From Eubacterium sp. (GTDB lineage Bacteria > Bacillota > Clostridia > Lachnospirales > Lachnospiraceae), in assembly GCA_022794015.1 (NCBI GenBank), contig JAAWDZ010000010.1:1-36495 (forward strand): a DNA stretch of 36,495 nucleotides. The letters are read 5' to 3'. This document shows, in pieces, positions 34,601 through 36,495 of the stretch (positions are counted from its first letter, which is position 1; each line of letters begins with the position of its first letter). Position numbers and translations under genes: made by a program. The notes below the pieces were generated by a model that saw only the letters and a list, made by a program, of their open reading frames with translations, made no database searches and was not told where the DNA came from.

Positions 34601-35489
34601 TAAACAGCATCAGACCGGCATCTGAGTCTTCACAGATGATAGGATCCGCCAATGTCTTTACTGCTTCAGCTTTATTTCTATTACTTGCCCAGTTGGCATA
34701 GAGCGTTATATTTCCGGTTGTGCCTGCAGAAATTGAGTCCCAGAATTTTCCATTTTTGTCTGACCAGCCAACAAATGTGTATTTGTCTAATGTTGGTTTG
34801 GGCAATGCTTTTTCTTCGCCCGTTTTGTATACAATTTCTTCTACCGGCACCATATCTGATGCAAAATTAATTGTAAACTGCTGCTTTTCCCAATGAGCGT
34901 ACAGCGTTTTCGTGCCTCTTTCTCCAGATTTGATTTCGTCAACGCGGTCGCCTCCTGTTTGAGCAGTGTACCATCCTTTGAAACGGTATCCATCTACAAT
35001 CAAATCCTGTAAGATCAAACCATCCTCCGTATAATATACAGATGGATTCGGATTCTCTATTTCCAATGATTGCAGGTATTCGTCGTTGTTGTCAATATGA
35101 TATACGATGGTATTTTGTTCTTTCAGTTTGATAGTCTTCGCTTCGCAATTGGGCTGCATCTTATGATTCCACCACATAATTTTTGCATAAGCTGCCCGTT
35201 CGTCAGAAGGAATCTTTATGATACTGGATTCTGCAGAATATATCTTAAAAGATGTCATCTGTCCAGTACCTTTATAAAAAGCAATATAGATATCACCGTC
35301 AGTATACTGATTTGCAGTAAGAGTCGCACTCTTTTCGCCAATTTCTACAACAACGTTTTTGTCTGCATTTCTTTCATAATTTTTCTGCTGGGAATCGGAT
35401 GGATTTTTCAGGGTAATGGCAAATACTGAAGAAGCCATTAGCATGAACATAACTACTGCAGATATGACACCAATTATTCTTTTTCCCAT
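31692..35489 (-). CDS. Large secreted surface protein with InlB repeats, BspA-type LRR and Ser/Thr-rich core
   Basis: 1265 residues. The start is ATG 35489 (AAGGAGG 8 bases upstream), giving the signal peptide MGKRIIGVISAVVMFMLMAS; an earlier in-frame GTG has no ribosome site. InlB/Listeria-Bacteroides-type repeats sit near 165-270 (FKGWYTAQTGGD, YAHWEK; FVGWSDKNGKFW, YANWAS), with a third near 1020-1085 (FDANGGTVAVES, FEGWFTQKEGGE). Between about 320 and 640 is a Ser/Thr/Asn-rich region with long alternating polar stretches. BspA-type leucine-rich units follow at about 725-810 (IPDSAFEGCSSLKYV, IGNHAFSGCISLDTF). The C-terminal 180 residues are Trp/Tyr-rich (WGGWSDWINWDPG; ending VQYREK), a module I associate with Clostridia surface proteins. 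It is probably an adhesin. The Ser/Thr-rich core is compatible with a pore-forming beta-hairpin toxin core, but that is speculation. Confidence 0.9.
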   Translation of the reverse strand: MGKRIIGVISAVVMFMLMASSVFAITLKNPSDSQQKNYERNADKNVVVEIGEKSATLTANQYTDGDIYIAFYKGTGQMTSFKIYSAESSIIKIPSDERAAYAKIMWWNHKMQPNCEAKTIKLKEQNTIVYHIDNNDEYLQSLEIENPNPSVYYTEDGLILQDLIVDGYRFKGWYTAQTGGDRVDEIKSGERGTKTLYAHWEKQQFTINFASDMVPVEEIVYKTGEEKALPKPTLDKYTFVGWSDKNGKFWDSISAGTTGNITLYANWASNRNKAEAVKTLADPIICEDSDAGLMLFTYEIGSIKNVPLFTILRLNCVNGIISTHSKTDTEEISETQATEIAQTISNATTNSSSWTLSKDWNKNTQVSQSYLDQTGHTREEAETLAKSTSNTFNLSSSTGGSHSTVQTDSGAFKLSQNRSHTDTSTVETGENFELSVDGKIYGEVSGGLEFPIIGIGDASIGAKTGYEIGAGIDYGNYRKTTNTGTDGWSNGIDVNLEKSKTETDSKTWNTSMGYANSKTTSMSSTVSNVVSKLISQQYGYGESYSEGGSNSESQALATSNSKSDEYSSTMSYFTSKIKSSTTTFSSSGNTIGDYRLVRAGTVHVFAVVGYDVAEKTYFVYTYNVLDDETEEYLDYSVDGTFNDYETSIVPFEIPHFVSEYVNNKVAKTQGLRLDPDTGIIVDYIPDPDEPDNVVVIPSYMSVDNHDGTFESVKVKGIVPGLFKDNKDIVGVQLGNFITEIPDSAFEGCSSLKYVLAPGVTKIGNHAFSGCISLDTFTLPMDVTELGTNAFKSAPEIRAAAFNAAVAQAVSSSGADNIVLDISSIPSDELKGMVFEIGDINSFELQGKDKEYKGLSLKSDAGSTVVNGVTFTENTRVPLELSSENVVFDRVTVDCTGYALILKAEETNLKLNRNVNLLSTSNNTMIAKNLNLTNLSDGIIGKLNVSGNVLICGTVKGTNYLTISNGEVIYITEEEYKNYLSSHTIFFDANGGTVAVESKIASLNMEIGELPLPSRDYYKFEGWFTQKEGGEEITSNTMMTSLTDITVYAHWIPGDVSAWIPVENMPEDAIVVNQKWAYTLTSYTTSNSSSLSGWENYNTTWEWGGWSDWINWDPGTDNGNRQTETRWVDTGYNIHEYHYYAWVTNAYDAWTTQSYAQSKTGRTAYLQEIWVDAQLPWIKYSGGIDFYRGPGGHFGNTYYFKADGTAGGLSPFERDRWIPQGYTQWHYRDKIFTYYFRKSENKESTTNPYGQENVSNIREYVQYREK

Positions 35490-35603
35490 AGATATTACCT
35501 CCTTACAATTCAATTGTGTAATGTTATCGTGTGATTTCACAATCTTTCTTTCGTCCCTTCATCATCCTCCTTTAAATTATAAATTATAATAAATAGTTTA
35601 TAA

Positions 35604-35632
35604 ATTATACTATATTGTATAAATGATTTCAA
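35604..35632 (-). promoter_or_regulatory. Promoter of the large surface protein gene
   Basis: Minus strand: TTGAAA (35627-35632), exactly 17 bases, TATAAT (35604-35609). The leader is about 108 bases. It contains a second ribosome-site-like AAAGGAGG near 35570 followed by a 13-codon open frame (MMKGRKKDCEITR), with spacing too tight to be confident that it is translated. Confidence 0.75.
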
Positions 35633-35768
35633 TATCAAATAAAATTTGATTAGAAAAAGCAGTATATATTACACTTCTCTTTTTTATTAAAAAAACCATT
35701 TTATAATTTCAAAATTCAGCATAATGTGAAATATCTGGAAAGTTTCTGTATTCACCCTGGATTGAAGG

Positions 35769-36140
35769 ATGACTTGGCTGCAAGAATATTTATGGAAATC
35801 AACCATCAGGTATAGTATACTATCTATAGGGGAAACTATAAAATTTAAGGAAGATGATGCCATTCGAAAACTTGAATATACGTTTAAGACAATTACACCG
35901 TTCAAAATGCTGTTTGTGCAGTACCCGGAACTTTTAAAGAAGCTGGTAGCAGACTTGATCGGGATACCATTAGAAAGTATTGGATAGTTTGTGATACGAA
36001 ACCCGCAAATGCCTCCTGAGAACCTGGGAGACAAATTCTGCAGGTTGGATATCAACATGACCATGAGGAATATGATTCATTCTTCCAGCTGCTAGAAATC
36101 AGACGCTATATGCTGTTGTCAGATAAAATGGGATTTCCAT
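35769..36140 (+). pseudogene. Remnant of an Rpn/PD-(D/E)XK family nuclease-transposase
   Basis: The open frame 35769-35987 (72 codons) reads like the N-terminus of this family: FKEDDAIRKLEYTFKT, then PFKMLFVQYPELLKKLVADL and IGIPLESIG. Then a TAG stop falls at 35985-35987. The same frame continues past the stop with more family sequence (NPQMPPENLGDKFCRLDINM, up to about 36060). After that only a late segment is found, in another frame (EEYDSFFQLLEIRRYMLLSD, about 36063-36130). The middle, which should contain the catalytic acidic residues and lysine, is deleted. A stop, a frame change and an internal deletion make this a dead copy. Family recognition is from memory of Clostridia sequences. 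Confidence 0.75.
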
Positions 36141-36339
36141 TCCCTGCTCGTCATGGTGCAGATGTGTTTCTCATTCATGCTCACGGATAAGGACAGTGAT
36201 ATGCGTATGTACAAACACTGTAAAAAAAGCCTTTGTCGCAAGCAGGAAGGGGAATGAGTTTTGCAGCCAGAAGTGTAAGAACCAGTTTAATGTCTATAAA
36301 TCAAGGGAAAAGAAGAAAGGAAACAAAAGAGATGATTGA
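36141..36339 (+). pseudogene. C-terminal fragment of a zinc-finger protein, frameshifted
   Basis: Two frames together read FSFMLTDKDSDMRMYKHCKK (from about 36168), then AFVASRKGNEFCSQKCKNQF and NVYKSREKKK, ending at a TGA (36337-36339). They join across a run of seven A (36222-36228); six would restore one frame. The end is a small zinc-ribbon pattern (C-x-x-C ... FCSxxC), but the first expected cysteine is a tyrosine codon (TAC, one base from TGC). The upstream part is missing, cut at the junction with the Rpn remnant. The stop overlaps the next gene's start by 8 bases, the trace of an operon. No function is assigned. Confidence 0.6.
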
Positions 36340-36495
36340 AAACAGGAATGTAAATATCATAACCGATGCGGACGGTAAAAAGCTGGTCTTGATTAACGAT
36401 ATCCGTTTCAAGGGCAAACGTCAGATTGACTGGGATGATGTAAAGCAGTATCTCGAAGGATATGTCGGGGACTATTACGAGATTGAGGAAAATGC
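36332..36495 (+). CDS. Small protein of mobile-element type, N-terminal fragment (runs off right edge)
   Basis: The first 54 codons are in the window: MIENRNVNIITDADGKKLVL, then INDIRFKGKRQIDWDDVKQY, then LEGYVGDYYEIEEN. The sequence is acidic with no signal peptide. I associate this INDIRFKGKR pattern with short hypothetical proteins next to integrated or conjugative elements in Lachnospiraceae, but no function is known to me. The ATG at 36332 overlaps the end of the zinc-finger remnant (ATGATTGA). An AAAGG lies 11 bases upstream, rather far. The frame is open to the window edge. Confidence 0.7.
   Translation, partial: MIENRNVNIITDADGKKLVLINDIRFKGKRQIDWDDVKQYLEGYVGDYYEIEEN

Noticed and set aside
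35687-36064. 125-codon minus-strand open frame over the Rpn remnant
   Set aside because: It is antisense to clear family sequence on the plus strand, has no ribosome site and shows no recognisable protein pattern.
1-36495. CRISPR arrays, tRNA, rRNA, riboswitches
   Set aside because: No regularly spaced repeats, no cloverleaf or rRNA sequence, and no leader matching a riboswitch class that I could recognise.

Overview
The window looks like chromosome from an anaerobic gut Firmicute of the class Clostridia, most likely family Lachnospiraceae. The reasons are strong Shine-Dalgarno sites (GGAGG), sigma-A-like promoters, rubredoxin and flavodiiron chemistry, a CZB chemoreceptor, a giant multidomain glycoside hydrolase with Big_4, InlB and BspA-type repeats, and a 137-residue small protein of a type I associate with this family. 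No rRNA, tRNA or CRISPR array was seen.

Layout. 1-77: start of a response regulator gene running off the left edge. 485-3767, minus strand: soluble zinc-type chemoreceptor, radA, and a small conserved protein. 4287-6652, plus strand: an AraC regulator and nagA, apparently a two-gene GlcNAc-6-phosphate operon. 6679-10971, minus: a membrane-anchored cohesin-like protein followed by clpC from one strong promoter. 11246-13393, minus: a glucose-type PTS permease (IICBA). 13700-21913, minus: a secreted 2737-residue GH2 glycosidase. 22068-25235, minus: a soluble hybrid histidine kinase. 25620-26875, plus: an SPFH membrane protein overlapping a small ribbon-helix-helix-like protein. 27012-30160, plus: a three-part acyl-CoA dehydrogenase / EtfA / rubredoxin fusion and a flavodiiron protein, which together read as an oxygen or NO detoxification chain. 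30312-35489, minus: two secreted surface proteins. 35769-36495, plus: decayed mobile DNA (an Rpn-type nuclease remnant and a frameshifted zinc-finger gene) leading into a small gene that runs off the right edge.

The most notable non-coding signal is a family of short non-autonomous mobile elements. Four intergenic regions (298-419, 3799-4022, 25352-25547, 31551-31671) hold hairpin-rich elements of 121-224 bp. Their ends read roughly GTAACAGTTCAGG. Three are flanked by exact 8-bp direct repeats, each different (CATTGTAT, ACTTTATC, ACTATAAT), as expected for target-site duplications. Ends starting GTAA with 8-bp duplications fit the IS66 family as I know it, so these may be IS66-mobilised MITEs with interchangeable hairpin modules. 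A fifth hairpin element (13427-13587) shares a conserved apical core (GGCGTAGCGGGCT) with the element at 3799-4022.

Metabolically the window joins extracellular glycan cleavage (GH2), sugar uptake (PTS), amino-sugar deacetylation (NagA), stress proteolysis (ClpC), DNA repair (RadA) and oxidative defence. The functional links between operons are inferences from content, not shown by shared regulation.
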